This document shows, one piece after another, positions 1 through 10,803 of a stretch of 64,000 bases of DNA. The number at the start of each line of letters is the position of its first letter. Position 1 is the stretch's first letter. The notes under the pieces were generated by a model. That model did not search any database. It was not told the origin of the DNA and saw only the letters and a list, made by a program, of their open reading frames with translations. Both the position numbers and the translations under genes were made by a program. Source of the DNA: Stomorhina lunata (Eukaryota > Arthropoda > Insecta > Diptera > Rhiniidae); NCBI GenBank assembly GCA_933228675.1, contig OW121744.1, positions 95,392,764-95,456,763 on the forward strand, written 5' to 3'.

Positions 1-297
1 AATTTCGGTGACATACAAATGCGATATAATATTTTATTATTTGCGGTTATTTAGGCGTTTTTACCTGTGTTTTGTTATATATTTTTTAAAAGCAATCCTT
101 TTTCAAAAACAGGCGTAACTTAGGGAAACTGGTTGTTTGATTAAGGCGTATTAAATATGTGACATTTTTTATAGCAACGTTTTTTATTCTATTAAAAAAA
201 TAAAATTTTAAGGGCTTGAGGCTGGTTAGATGATATTTAGGAATTAATAATCAAATTAAAAAAAAATGTAGAAAATTTGACTATTTATTTTTTTTTT

Positions 298-3040
298 TGA
301 TAGGAAATTTTGTAACAAAATTGAAATTTTATAGGAAATTTTGTAACAAAATTAAAATTTTTTAATAAAATTGAAATTTTGTAACAAAATTGAATTTTTA
401 TAGGAAATTTTGTAACAAATTTGAATTTTTATAGAAAATTTTGTAACCAAATTAAATTTTTATAGAAAATTTTGTAACAATATTGAATTTTTATAGAAAA
501 TTTTGTAACCAAATAAATTTTTATAGAAAATTTTGTAACAAAATTGAATTTTATAGAAAATTTTGTAACAAAATTGAATTTTATAGAAAATTTTGTAACA
601 AAATTGATTTTTTATAAAAAAAATTTCTAACAATAATGAATTTTTATAGGAAATTTTGTAACAAAATTGACTATTTTTATAGTAAATTTTGTAACAAAAT
701 TGACTATTTTTATAGGAAATTTTGTAACAAAATTGACTATTATTATAGGAAATTTTGTAAAAAAATTGACTATTTTTATAGGAAATTTTGTAACAAAATT
801 TACTATTTTTATTGAAAATTCTGTAACAAGATTTACTATTTTTATAGGAAATTTTGTAACAAAATTTACTATTTTTATAGGAAATTTTGTGACAAAATTT
901 ACTATTTTTATAGGAAATTTTGTAACAAAATTAACTATTTTTATAGGAAATTTTGCAACAAAATTTAATATTTTTATATGAAATTTTGTAACAAAATTTG
1001 CAATTTTTAAAGGAAATTTTGTAACAAAATTTACTATTTTTATAGGAAATTTTGTAACAAAATTGACTATTATTATAGGAAATTTTGTAAAAAAATTGAC
1101 TATTTTTATAGGAAATTTTGTAACAAAATTTACTATTTTTATTGAAAATTCTGTAACAAGATTTACTATTTTTATAGGAAATTTTGTAACAAAATTTACT
1201 ATTTTTATAGGAAATTTTGTGACAAAATTTACTATTTTTATAGGAAATTTTGTAACAAAATTAACTATTTTTATAGGAAATTTTGCAACAAAATTTAATA
1301 TTTTTATATGAAATTTTGTAACAAAATTTGCAATTTTTAAAGGAAATTTTGTAACAAAATTTACTATTTTTATAGGAAATTTTGTAACAAAATTTACTAT
1401 TTTTATACGAAATTTTTTAACAAAATTTACTATTTTTATAGAAAATTTTGTAACAAAATTGACTATTTTTATAGGAAATTTTGTGACAAAATTTACTATT
1501 TTTATAGGAAATTTTGTAACAAAATTTACTATTTTTATTGAAAATTTTGTAACAAAATTTACTATTTTTATTGAAAATTCTGTAACAAGATTTACTATTT
1601 TTATAGGAAATTTTGTAACAGAATTTACTATTTGTATAGGAAATTTTGTAACAAAATTTACTATTTTTATAGGAAATTTTGTAACAAAATTTATTATTTT
1701 TATTGGAAATTTTGTAACAAAATTTACTATTTTTATAGGAAATTTTGAAACAAAATTTACTATTTTTATAGGAAATTTTGTAACAAAATTTACTATTTTT
1801 ATAGGAAATTTTGTAACAAAATTTACTATTTTGATAGGAAATTTTGTAACAAAATTTACTATTTTTATAGGAAATTTTGTAACAAAATTAACTATTTTTA
1901 TAGGAAATTTTGCAACAAAATTTACTACTTTTATAGGAAATTTTGTAACAAAATTGACTATTTTTATAGGAAATTTTGTAATAAAATTTACTATTTTTAT
2001 AGGAAATTTTGTAACAAAATTTACTATTTTTATAGGAAATTTTGTAACAAAATTTACTATTTTTATAGGAAATTTTGTAACAAAATTTACTATTTTTATA
2101 GGAAATTTTGTAACAAAATTTACTATTTTTATACGAAATTTTGTAACAAAATTTACTATTTTTATAGGAAATTTTGTAACAAAATTTACTATTTTTATAG
2201 GAAATTTTGTAACAAAATTTACTATTTTTATAGGAAATTTTGTAACAAAATTTACTATTTTTATAGGAAATTTTGTAACAAAATTTACTATTTTTATAGG
2301 AAATTTTGTAACAAAATTTACTATTTTTATAGGAAATTTTGTAACAAAATTTACTATTTTTATAGGAAATTTTGTAACAAAATTTACTATTTTTATAGGA
2401 AATTTTGTAACAAAATTTACTATTTTTATAGGAAATTTTGTAACAAAATTTACTATTTTTATAGGAAATTTTGTAACAAAATTAACTATTTTTATAGGAA
2501 ATTTTGCAACAAAATTTACTACTTTTATAGGAAATTTTGTAACAAAATTTACTATTTTTATAGGAAATTTTGTAACAAAATTTACTATTTTTATAGGAAA
2601 TTTTGTAACAAAATTTACTATTTTTATAGGAAATTTTGTAACAAAATTTACTATTTTTATAGGAAATTTTGTAACAAAATTTACTATTTTTATAGGAAAT
2701 TTTGTAACAAAATTTACTATTTTTATAGGAAATTTTGTAACAAAATTTACTATTTTTATAGGAAATTTTGTAACAAAATTGACTATTTTTATAGGAAATT
2801 TTGTAACAAAATTGACTATTTTTAAAGGAAATTTTGTAACAAAATTAACTTTTTAGAGGAAATTTTGTAACAAAATTAACTTTTTTTGTAACAAAATTGA
2901 CTTTTTTATAGGAAATTTTGTAACGAAATTGACTTTTTATAAGAAATTTTGTAAGAAATTTTCGTTTTTTTGGGAAATTTTGTAACAAAATTGACTTTTT
3001 ATAGCAAATTTTATAACAAACTTGTTATAGCTAATTATGC
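298..3040. repeat. 33-bp tandem array (satellite 1)
   Basis: A head-to-tail array of a 33-bp unit, TATTTTTATAGGAAATTTT followed by GTAACAAAATTTAC. Both ends are degenerate (about 298-660 and 2850-3040) and the centre (about 1980-2760) is nearly uniform, the usual pattern of unequal exchange. Each unit holds an odd dyad, AAATTTTGT-A-ACAAAATTT. Because 33 is divisible by 3 and this frame lacks stops, a reading frame of 465 codons (1459-2856) repeating TIFIGNFVTKF arises by chance. I do not regard it as a gene: there is no start context, no non-repeat exon, and strand-independent low complexity. Confidence 0.95.
735..1394. repeat. 330-bp higher-order duplication inside satellite 1
   Basis: The segment beginning GACTATTATTATAGG at 735 recurs at 1065, exactly ten 33-bp units later, with the same series of monomer variants (GTAAAAAAATTG, a TTGAAAATTCTG variant, a GCAACAAAATTTAATA variant). 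This is a tandem duplication of ten monomers. A second shared variant pair (GCAACAAAATTTACTAC, near 1910 and 2505) is 594 bp apart, i.e. 18 units. Confidence 0.85.
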
Positions 3041-3947
3041 AACAAAAATTTTAGATCTAAGAACAAAGATTTGATTCATAAATATTGAAACTATTTTGCT
3101 TTATCTTCCCCATTATTTACTCGTCAGAATCTATTAAAATCTTTGACACTTCACCATAATCTACTCCTCTGCTCAATTCCAGTGTAAAGTTTATTATTAA
3201 ATTCTTTTGCTGGTTAAATATTGCTTATATCATCCATATGTATAGCAACAACTGCTAACATTTTATTTTAAAGAGTTTCTTTTCTCAAGATTTTCATAAG
3301 AACCCCATTCTTCAAACGATCTTCTAGTGGCTAATAACCAGTTAGTTTCATGTAGTTTTTCTTTTTATACTTTGGCTATAATTTTTTTTTTTTGCTGTTC
3401 ATCTTCATCTATTGCCAACGTATTTATAACGTTGGCGGCTTCTTTTCATTTATAACAAGTGATGTGTTACTGCCAACTAGGACTTTTAATAATATTTGTT
3501 ATATAACAAGAAGTATAAAATGTTGGTTACAACAAGAAAATCCACAAAAAAAAAAAAAAGCTGAAAATAAGAATGAAAAACTTTCAGCTGTATATTTAAC
3601 TATAAACTTCCTACTCTTTTAGCTATTTTTATACATACGTAAGAGTATAAACTTCATTGATCAAGTATTAAATGGTAGTTAGTAGAACTGGTACACTCGA
3701 GGAAAATTGCATAGCAATGGTATTAAAGGGTATACTAAGACTATACAAATGCGAAATCGTTGAATCTGCATTCGATTTACGTAATTAAGTCTTCGGATAA
3801 TTTCGGTCAAAGACGACGTTTTTCGTGCTAGAAAACATTCAGTACTTAAGTGTCAAAACGAACTAAACACGAAATCGAGATTTGAGGTCCAAAAATTACT
3901 AAAAGTTTTATTAAATTCATTTTAATTCAAAGACAATTTGTATAACA
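3041..3947. other. AT-rich stretch, nothing recognised
   Basis: Non-repetitive AT-rich DNA. Open frames up to 76 codons are low-complexity and show no protein motif that I recognise. No RNA gene or terminal repeat seen. Confidence 0.6.
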
Positions 3948-4430
3948 TTTTTACATCCACCATCAAAAAGAATGTGGGGTATATTGAAATTGTCGTTCCG
4001 TTTGTAATTTCCTTAATATTACCTCAAAATCCAAAATTGATGTATATTCTGAATCCTTATGAAATTTTAAGATGATTGAGTAATGTCCGTCTGTATGTTT
4101 GTCTGTCTGTCTGTAGGAGGTAGGTCACTGAAATTTGGCGAAAATATTCTTCATTTCTTGGAGAGTTTTCGTATTGAAATTGGGCGAAATAGCTTTACAT
4201 TTGACCATATCTCCCGTGCTACCTTGCATAGGCCAATCGCTTATTTGCTAATAAATGACAAATTATAACTGACATGATGATAAAATTTAGTACAGAGAAG
4301 TTCTACATGATCATTATACACCGTAAAAAATTTCATCGAAATCGGTTCACATTTAATCATAGATTCTATAAAAAAAACACTTTTAATCATTAACACATTT
4401 AATCGCAGATCCCATAAAAAACACTTACGA
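3948..4430 (-). mobile_element. Family C (DINE/INE-like) fragment, one terminus
   Basis: It opens with the reverse complement of the family-C end (TACATCCACCATCAAAAAGAA, then CCGTTTGTAATTTCCTTAATATT), as at 61070-61130 and 62470-62525. A (GTCT)n run follows at 4088-4115, then the shared core words for GACCATAGCTCCC-type sequence. The GTCY tetranucleotide core and the GGTGGGTATAAAA-type end resemble DINE-1/INE-1 non-autonomous Helentron-type elements of flies; that assignment is by architecture, not by alignment. Confidence 0.7.
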
Positions 4431-4860
4431 AAACAGCCTAAATTCCATCTAAAAAAACACTTAAATGTAAATGATAAACTATTCTATCTATGATAAACTA
4501 TTCTATCTATGACTAGTGTTATGTCAATGCTAGCCAAAATTTTGTTGTTGGTCAACATTTGACCATAGCTGCCAAATAAAAATCTTTCGGAAAAACAAAA
4601 ATACCAAAAATTTAGGGGTTTTATGTCCCCCTATCTATGATAGCGCCTTAACGAAAAGAGCTAGAGGTACAACATTGTACAAAAGTATTTTCGATGTGTT
4701 AAAAGAGTTGTTGAAAATGTGCGAAGTCGTTTTACCTCGTCCCACAGTGGTTCAGAATCGTTTTTCAATGTCTAAAAGCTTTTATCTAGTTTAGGTTTTA
4801 TAAAGATCTGTACAGCGGTTGTAAAGAAATTCAAGCTTCAAGTCAAATTTTCGATCTGTG
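4431..4860. other. Probable decayed family-C internal sequence
   Basis: Contains repeated words such as GATAAACTATTCTATCTAT (near 4471 and 4491) and TTTGACCATAGCTGCC near 4558, consistent with a worn family-C interior. No gene. Confidence 0.35.
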
Positions 4861-5140
4861 CTAACCCATTTTTATTTATTCACTTCCTCTTAACAGATTT
4901 GTCTCAAATTTATGCCACATGCCAATCTTGGCATGACAATATAGTATATTGTTATCCTTAGGTTCATTGAGGTATTTTCCGTATTTCCATAAGGATGGCC
5001 CATGTTGAACCAAAGTTGAACATTTCAATTTTTTATGTGGAATATCTCTAAAACCATAAGCGATGAGATATGTTTGTCGTGACGTTTTTGTAGATATTTA
5101 CCTACGTATTTGTTATATTCACGGGCCGGTGCAAAGAGAA
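4861..5140. repeat. Family F dispersed repeat, first part
   Basis: Shares TGAACCAAAGTTGA, then an 'ATATCTCTAAAACCATAAG' segment, with 45920-46400 in the same order. The second half of family F is seen at 7900-8140, so this copy appears to have been split by the arrays at 5230-7850. Confidence 0.5.
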
Positions 5141-5229
5141 TAGAACAAAAAAAAATTAGTTGGCAGAGTTGCCGTTTTTAATATTTCTAACTAAAATAGG
5201 TATTTTTTTGAATGTGTATTTTAACATTT

Positions 5230-5600
5230 TAAAAAGAAAACAATTTATACTCCATTTTTTAAAATTTTGATCAAAATTTTTCTATAGAAATTTTTTTAGC
5301 AAAAATTTTTCTATAGAAAATTTCTTTGTAAAAAATTTTTCTATAGAAAATTTCTTTGTCAAAAATTTTTCTATAGAAAATTTTTTTATCAAAAATTTTT
5401 GCTTTAAAAATTTTTTTTTATCAAAAACTTTTCTATAGAATGTTTTTTTTCAAAAATTTTTCTATAGAAAACTTTTCAACAAAAATTTTACTATAGAAAA
5501 TTTTTTTATCAACATTTTTTCTATTGAAAATTATTTTATCAAAACTTTTTCTATAGAAAATTTTTTATTAAAAATTTTTTCCATAGAAAATTTGAAAATT
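5230..5600. repeat. Degenerate TTTTTCTATAGAAAA array
   Basis: About a dozen diverged units of roughly 30 bp centred on TTTTTCTATAGAAAA and separated by TTTTTATCAAAA. Same motif family as the arrays at 23.0-26.5 kb, 51.9-54.9 kb and 56.6-57.7 kb, but much more diverged. Confidence 0.8.
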
Positions 5601-7850
5601 TTTTGATATAAAAATATTTGAACCGAAAATTTTTACAGAAAAATATTTTCATCGAAAAATTTTCAAAATAAAAATATTTTTCTTTAAAATTTTTCTATAA
5701 AAAATATTTGGATCGAAAATATCTAAAAAAAATCTAAAATTGTTAAATATAAGAATTTATTTCTGTTTTGAAAAATATTCCCAATATTTAAAAAAATATT
5801 TCCAATAATTACAAAAATTTTCCCAATATTTACAAATATATTCCCAATATTTATAAAAATATTCCCAATATTTACAAAAATATTCCCAAAATTTATAAAA
5901 ATATTCCCAATGTTTACAAAAATAATAGAGTCGTGGCAACAATATTCGAGATTATATTTCTCTGTTCTCTCGAACCATGTATTTTCTTGCTATAAATTGA
6001 ATTTTGATTTGTTTCTTGGCTATTTTCTTTTTGTCTTTTCTTTAAAAAAAGCGGCATCAACTCTAATAACATCCAAATTCCAACTGAATGGTTTTAATAC
6101 TCATTCTCATGAGTTTTTTTTACAGAAAATTTTTTAATTAAAAATTTTTCCATAGAAGATTTGAAAATATTTTTGATATAAAAATATTTTTATAGAAAAT
6201 TTTTACGGAAAAATATTTTCATCGAAAAATTTTCAAAATAAAAATATTTTTCTTTAAAATTTTTCTATAAAAAATATTTGGATCGAAATTATCTAAAAAA
6301 AATCTAAAATTGTTAAATATAAGAATTTATTTCTGTTTTGAAAAATATTCCCAATATTTAAAAAAATATTTCCAATATTTACAAAAATTTTCCCAATATT
6401 TACAAATATATTCCCAATATTTATAAAAATATTCCCAATATTTACAAAAATATTCCCAAAATTTACAAAAATATTCCCAATGTTTACAAAAATAATAGAG
6501 TCGTGGCAACAATATTCGAGATTATATTTCTCTGTTCTCTCGAACCATGTATTTTCTTGCTATAAATTGAATTTTGATTTGTTGCTTGGCTATTTTCTTT
6601 TTGTCTTTTCTTTAAAAAAAGCGGCATCAACTATAATAACATCCAAATTCCAACTGAATGGTTTTAATACACATTCTCATGAGTTTTTTTTACAGAAAAT
6701 TTTTTAATTAAAAATTTTTCCATAGAAGATTTGAAAATATTTTTGATATAAAAATATTTTTATAGAAAATTTTTACGGACAATTATTTTTATCGAAAAAT
6801 TTTCTGAAGAAAAATATTTTTATTAAAAATTTTTCAATAAAAATGTTTGGATAGAAAATATCTAAAAAAAAATATAAAAATCTAAAATTGTTTAATATAA
6901 GAATTTATTTCTGTTTTGAAAAATATTCCCAATATTTAAAAAAAATATTTCCAATATTTTCAAAAATATTCCCAATATTTACAAATATATTCCCAATATT
7001 TACAAAAATATTCCCAATATTTACAAAAATATTCCCAATATTTACAAAAATATTCCCAATGTTTACAAAAATAATAGTGTCGTGGCAACAATGTTCGAGA
7101 TTATATTTCTTTGTTCTCTCGAACCATGTATTTTCTTGCTATAAATTGAATTTTGATTTGTTTCTTGGCTATTTTCTTTTTGTCTTTTCTTTAAAAAAAG
7201 CGGCATCAACTCTAATAACATCCAAATTCCAACTGAATGGTTTTAATACTCATTCTCATGAGTTTTTTTTACAGAAAATTTTTTAATTAAAAATTTTTCC
7301 ATAGAAGATTTGAAAATATTTTTGATATAAAAATATTTTTATAGAAAATTTTTACGGACAATTATTTTTATCGAAAAATTTTCTGAAGAAAAATATTTTT
7401 ATTAAAAATTTTTCAATAAAAAATGTTTGGATCGAAAATATCTAAAAAAAATATAAAAATCTAAAATTGTTTAATATAAGAATTTATTTCTGTTTTGAAA
7501 AATATTCCCAATATTTAAAAAAAATATTTCCAATATTTACAAAAATATTCCCAATATTTACAAATATATTCCCAATATTTACAAAAATATTCCCAATATT
7601 TACAAAAATATTCCCAATGTTTACAAAAATAATAGTGTCGTGGAAACAATGTTCGAGATTATATTTCTTTGTTCTCTCGAACCATGTATTTTCTTGCTAT
7701 AAATTGAATTTTGATTTGTTTCTTGCCCATTTTCTTTTTGTCTTTTCTTTTACAAAGCGGCACTAACAAACTCTATTAACATCCAAATTCCAACCGAATG
7801 ATTTAAATACTCATTTTTACGAGTTTTATTAACGATCGTGGTATTTACAA
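5582..7850. repeat. Four ~570-579 bp macro-repeats with 21-bp sub-arrays (family E)
   Basis: The anchor TGTTWAATATAAGAATTTAT occurs at about 5741, 6311, 6889 and 7468, giving periods of 570, 578 and 579 bp. Each copy has (i) a TTTTTCTATAG-like AT block, (ii) a sub-array of six to seven 21-bp units, ATTCCCAATATTTACAAAAAT, and (iii) a ~200-bp unique block starting CTCTCGAACCATGTATTTTC. The 21-bp unit is a multiple of three, so open frames repeating IFPIFTK (or its reverse strand equivalent) arise; these are not genes. Copy 4 is truncated or diverged after 7725. Block (iii) recurs alone at 58539-58790 (+) and, in part, inverted at 53370-53400. Confidence 0.9.
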
Positions 7851-7879
7851 AAATTACATAAAATTCATCGGCTTCTGGT

Positions 7880-8140
7880 GGTATGAACTACCTACTCCTG
7901 GTATGATTTTCAAATCGGTTTTTAAATGACAATTATACATCGTTTTAAGTGATTAATGAATCTGGGGGGCCAGAATTTGGGGGCAGATTGTGCCGCCCCA
8001 GTAAAATCTAGGATTTTCGGGTTTAAAACTTAATTTTACCAACACTTCTAACGGCTTGCTTCCATTATATTTTTCCACTATCCCACTGTGCTACGTTTTG
8101 ATATCTGCAATTTATTTTTATGGCAATTTACTAGCAATTC
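7880..8140. repeat. Family F dispersed repeat, second part
   Basis: Contains 'TTTTAAGTGATTAATGAATC' and TCCCACTGTGC. The corresponding words near 46435-46550 are TCTTAAGTGATTTATGAGTC and CATCCCATTGTAC. Likely the continuation of the copy interrupted at 5140. Confidence 0.45.
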
Positions 8141-8440
8141 TGATAGAATTTTGTTGGTAAAAATTTTGAGTATTTTCATTAAAATAAAAAAAGGGTTCTA
8201 GTGCTTTTTGACAGAAGAGTTTGCATGGGAGCTACATACTAAATACTTGGTCCCACTATAAGAAAATCATCTGGGCCAATTCTTAATTAATATAAGATCA
8301 TTTATAACAATTTTTTTATATTTCAACTTAAATTCTTTGCCTACAATGCCACGCCTACAATTGCTAATATTTTGACAAAATTTTTCGGCTATCTTAGTTT
8401 TGATCAGTTTCCTTTCTGATGGCGTAAAAATTTTAGGAAT
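8141..8440. other. Probable decayed family-C interior
   Basis: AT-rich with scattered family-C words (GGGAGCTACATACT near 8228). No coding or RNA feature recognised. Confidence 0.35.
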
Positions 8441-8603
8441 CTATATCAAGAAAAAATATAGGTTTTGGCCAATGAAAATTAATTCTGGGCCACCGTGCCT
8501 CGTTGATATATGAGATATGCTTCTAAATTTAACACAACTTGATGGTGGGTATATAAAATTCGGCACAGCCGAATATAGAACTCTAACTTGTTTTAGTAAT
8601 TAC
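8441..8603 (-). mobile_element. Family C terminal fragment (other terminus)
   Basis: Reverse complement of the family-C start seen at 59503-59600. It includes the hairpin TTCGGCACAGCCGAA and the words ACACAACTTGATGGTGGGTAT, and ends in CTAACTTGTTTT. Together with the fragment at 3948, which carries the opposite terminus in the same orientation, this suggests one old element opened up by satellite growth and other insertions. Confidence 0.7.
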
Positions 8604-8645
8604 GATTCATTCCGGTAAAAATGTGTCTCCCAAAATTTGTTTTTA

Positions 8646-9506
8646 AACAAGTAAGAAAGTGCTATAGTCGATCAAGCCCGACCATACGATACCCTTCAAC
8701 ACTAAGGTCAAAGGTGTTTCAAGACAAATATTTGCTAAATTTTGCCATCATACAAACATTTTCTCAAAACTTATATGCTTAAGCTGTTTCCGTAATTTGG
8801 ACTTATATGAGAGCTAAGGTCAAATGTGGACCGGTTATCTTAAAATTTGGCAGCATAATTACAGTTGTTACAAAAATGATTTAATGCGTTTTGACACACA
8901 AGTTTGTATGGGAGCTATGGTCAAATGTGGACCGATTTCAACGAAATTTGGTACAGTGATTTTAGTTAACATAAGCAGTATTTGTGTTAAATTTCATGAA
9001 AAAATATTTATATTTGTGACCAACATATCAATTCCGGGAAGTGGGACCTATACCGATTTTGACAAATTTCAATGGTCCCACTATCAAAAAAATGATCTGT
9101 GCGAAATTTCATCAAATTATCATTAGAATTGCGACCTGTAGTTTGATTACAAGGTTTACATGGGGGTCCAGCCAGCCAGACGAACGGATGGACATCGCTA
9201 AATCGACTCAGAAAGTGATTCTATATTCCGATTTTGACCAATTTCAATAGCCATGGTTTCACTATCAAAAATGATCTGTGCCAAATTTCATCAAATTATC
9301 TTTAGAATTACGACCCGTACTTTGATAACAAGGTTTACATGAGGGTCCAGCTAGCCAGCCGTCCAGCCAGACGGACGGACTGGCATCACTATATCGACTT
9401 AGAATTTGATTCTAAGCCTATTGGTATACTAAAAAGTCGATCTAAGACATACATCAGCACAAGCTTATAATACCCTTTCCACCTATAGTGGTGAAGGGTA
9501 TAAAAA
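8646..9506 (+). mobile_element. Family A DINE-1/INE-1-like element, copy A1
   Basis: Reads from AACAAGTAAGAAAGTGCTATAG to a terminal hairpin CCCTTTCCAC-CTATAG-TGGTGAAGGG followed by TATAAAA. It contains the shared core GGGAGCTATGGTCAAATGTG and a GTCY-type core (CCAGCCAGACGGACGGAC, + strand). The interior has a roughly 175-bp tandem duplication: the 'CCGATTTTGACMAATTTCAATRG' segment and the following GTCY core occur at about 9053 and 9226. No coding capacity. GTCY core, subterminal hairpin and lack of genes fit the DINE-1 group of non-autonomous Helentron derivatives. Confidence 0.8.
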
Positions 9507-9946
9507 TTTTGTGACTAATTTGGTACTAATTTAAATATTCGAGTGTATGATAAACTGCTTAAATACGCTATAAAAAGTATGTTATAACTAACACTTGAGC
9601 ACTAAAACAACTATTTATGTTGGGTTTTTAGAATATTTGTTTGTTTTTTTTCAACAATATTTATAATAAATGGCTTTTAAAATATTTTGTAACGGCAACC
9701 TACAGTTATGCATTATTTGCCTACTCCTTATGCAACAAATAAAAAAATTTGAGGCACAAAAAATGAGGGATTTGGCAGCATTTTCAATGAATTTTCAGAG
9801 AACATTCTATTGGTATTAGCCAGCAATGAATTGCGATAAATACAATTAGCGCCTAAACAAAAAAGAAGAATTTAGTTTGAAATATTTCTTGGGAATAGCA
9901 TCAAGAAATTATTAGATACTCATACCCAGTTAGCATTTTTGGAAAA
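9507..9946. other. AT-rich stretch, nothing recognised
   Basis: No repeats shared with the rest of the window that I could detect and no coding signal. Confidence 0.5.
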
Positions 9947-10803
9947 TTTTAATCAGTGCACGATTAAAATGATCATTTATGTTATCACTAATGAGTCAAA
10001 ACTGATCTTTTTGTGTGAGAAAATGGTACCCTTCATGCGACTCTTCAAAACGAGTCTTTAATGACTCGTTTTGCTGATTAGAATATGACTGTACACATTT
10101 GCTAGATTTGTAAAAACAGGATAAAAGGATAAAGCTTTTTATTACTCAACACAGTATATCTATTTTTAGAAGACGTTATATGTATTTTTAGAATAGTGAA
10201 GTTGCGTTAATAATTACAGCAACGTTGATGTTGCCGAGACCGAGAATCGAACCTAAAAGCTGCTGAATATGATATGTTATGCTTAGCAGTCGACGTGCTA
10301 ACCAACTAAGCCACATTACCCATAATGAGATACGAGTCTTTTTGTGGCATTTTTTTTATCACCTACAAATTGTTATATTACGCACATTTTACAAGATTTT
10401 TTGTGCTATTTTTAACTAGTCGCTTGCTAAGCGTCTATGAGTCTTTTTGTACACTTTTTTGATCACCAAACTGATTGCATACATTTACCTTTCAAATAGT
10501 CGCTTTCAAGGTATTTTCTGAGTCTTTTTTAATCACCAAACTGATAAAAATAAAATAAAAAATAGTCATATAAGGATCGTTTGCACGATAAGATTTTGAC
10601 TGCACACATTCTGCAAGAATTGTTTGTGTTTTTGTAAACTATTAGTTTTCTATGCGTTTTAAGGAGTCTTTTTGGAATATTTTTGTAATCTTTTTTAGAT
10701 CACCAAGCTGATTAATCAGTTTTTGATCATCTATGCGAATCCCAAAAGACTCATTTTGCTGATATTATCGTCAACAATCACCAAATTGCTAGCTGGGTAT
10801 ATG
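9946..10803. mobile_element. Candidate non-autonomous TIR element
   Basis: Begins TACCCAGTTAGCATTTTTGG and ends CCAAATTGCTAGCTGGGTA, which are imperfect inverted repeats. Internally the words GAGTCTTTTTG and GATCACCAAACTGAT recur four to five times at irregular ~100-bp spacing, and (A)CTCATTTTGCTGAT occurs near both ends. Flanking 8-mers (ATACTCAT, ATATGTAT) match at only 5 of 8, so the target duplication is not convincing. Superfamily unassigned. A tRNA-like sequence lies inside. Confidence 0.5.
10231..10320 (-). pseudogene. tRNA-Ser(GCT)-like pseudogene or SINE head
   Basis: On the minus strand there is an A-box-like TGGCTTAGTTGGTTAGC (complement 10297-10313), then CTGCTAA, which would be a seryl anticodon loop with anticodon GCT, then a long variable region, then a B-box GGTTCGATTCTCG (complement 10241-10253). 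The spacing between boxes is long, as in class II tRNAs. The anticodon stem and acceptor stem do not pair well and no terminator-like end is obvious, so I call it a decayed copy or a tRNA-derived retroposon head, not a working tRNA. Confidence 0.5.

Noticed and set aside
1459..2856. 465-codon open reading frame
   Set aside because: Produced by an 11-codon satellite unit without stops; no unique coding sequence and ends decay into stops.
5757..7766. Several 60-132 codon open frames on both strands
   Set aside because: Created by the 21-bp sub-array (seven codons) in each macro-repeat; repeated identically in each unit and low-complexity.
10231..10320. Functional tRNA-Ser gene
   Set aside because: Boxes are present but acceptor and anticodon stems do not pair adequately.
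9946..10803. hAT or P-type assignment from an 8-bp target duplication
   Set aside because: Flanking 8-mers agree at only five of eight positions, so the superfamily is left open.
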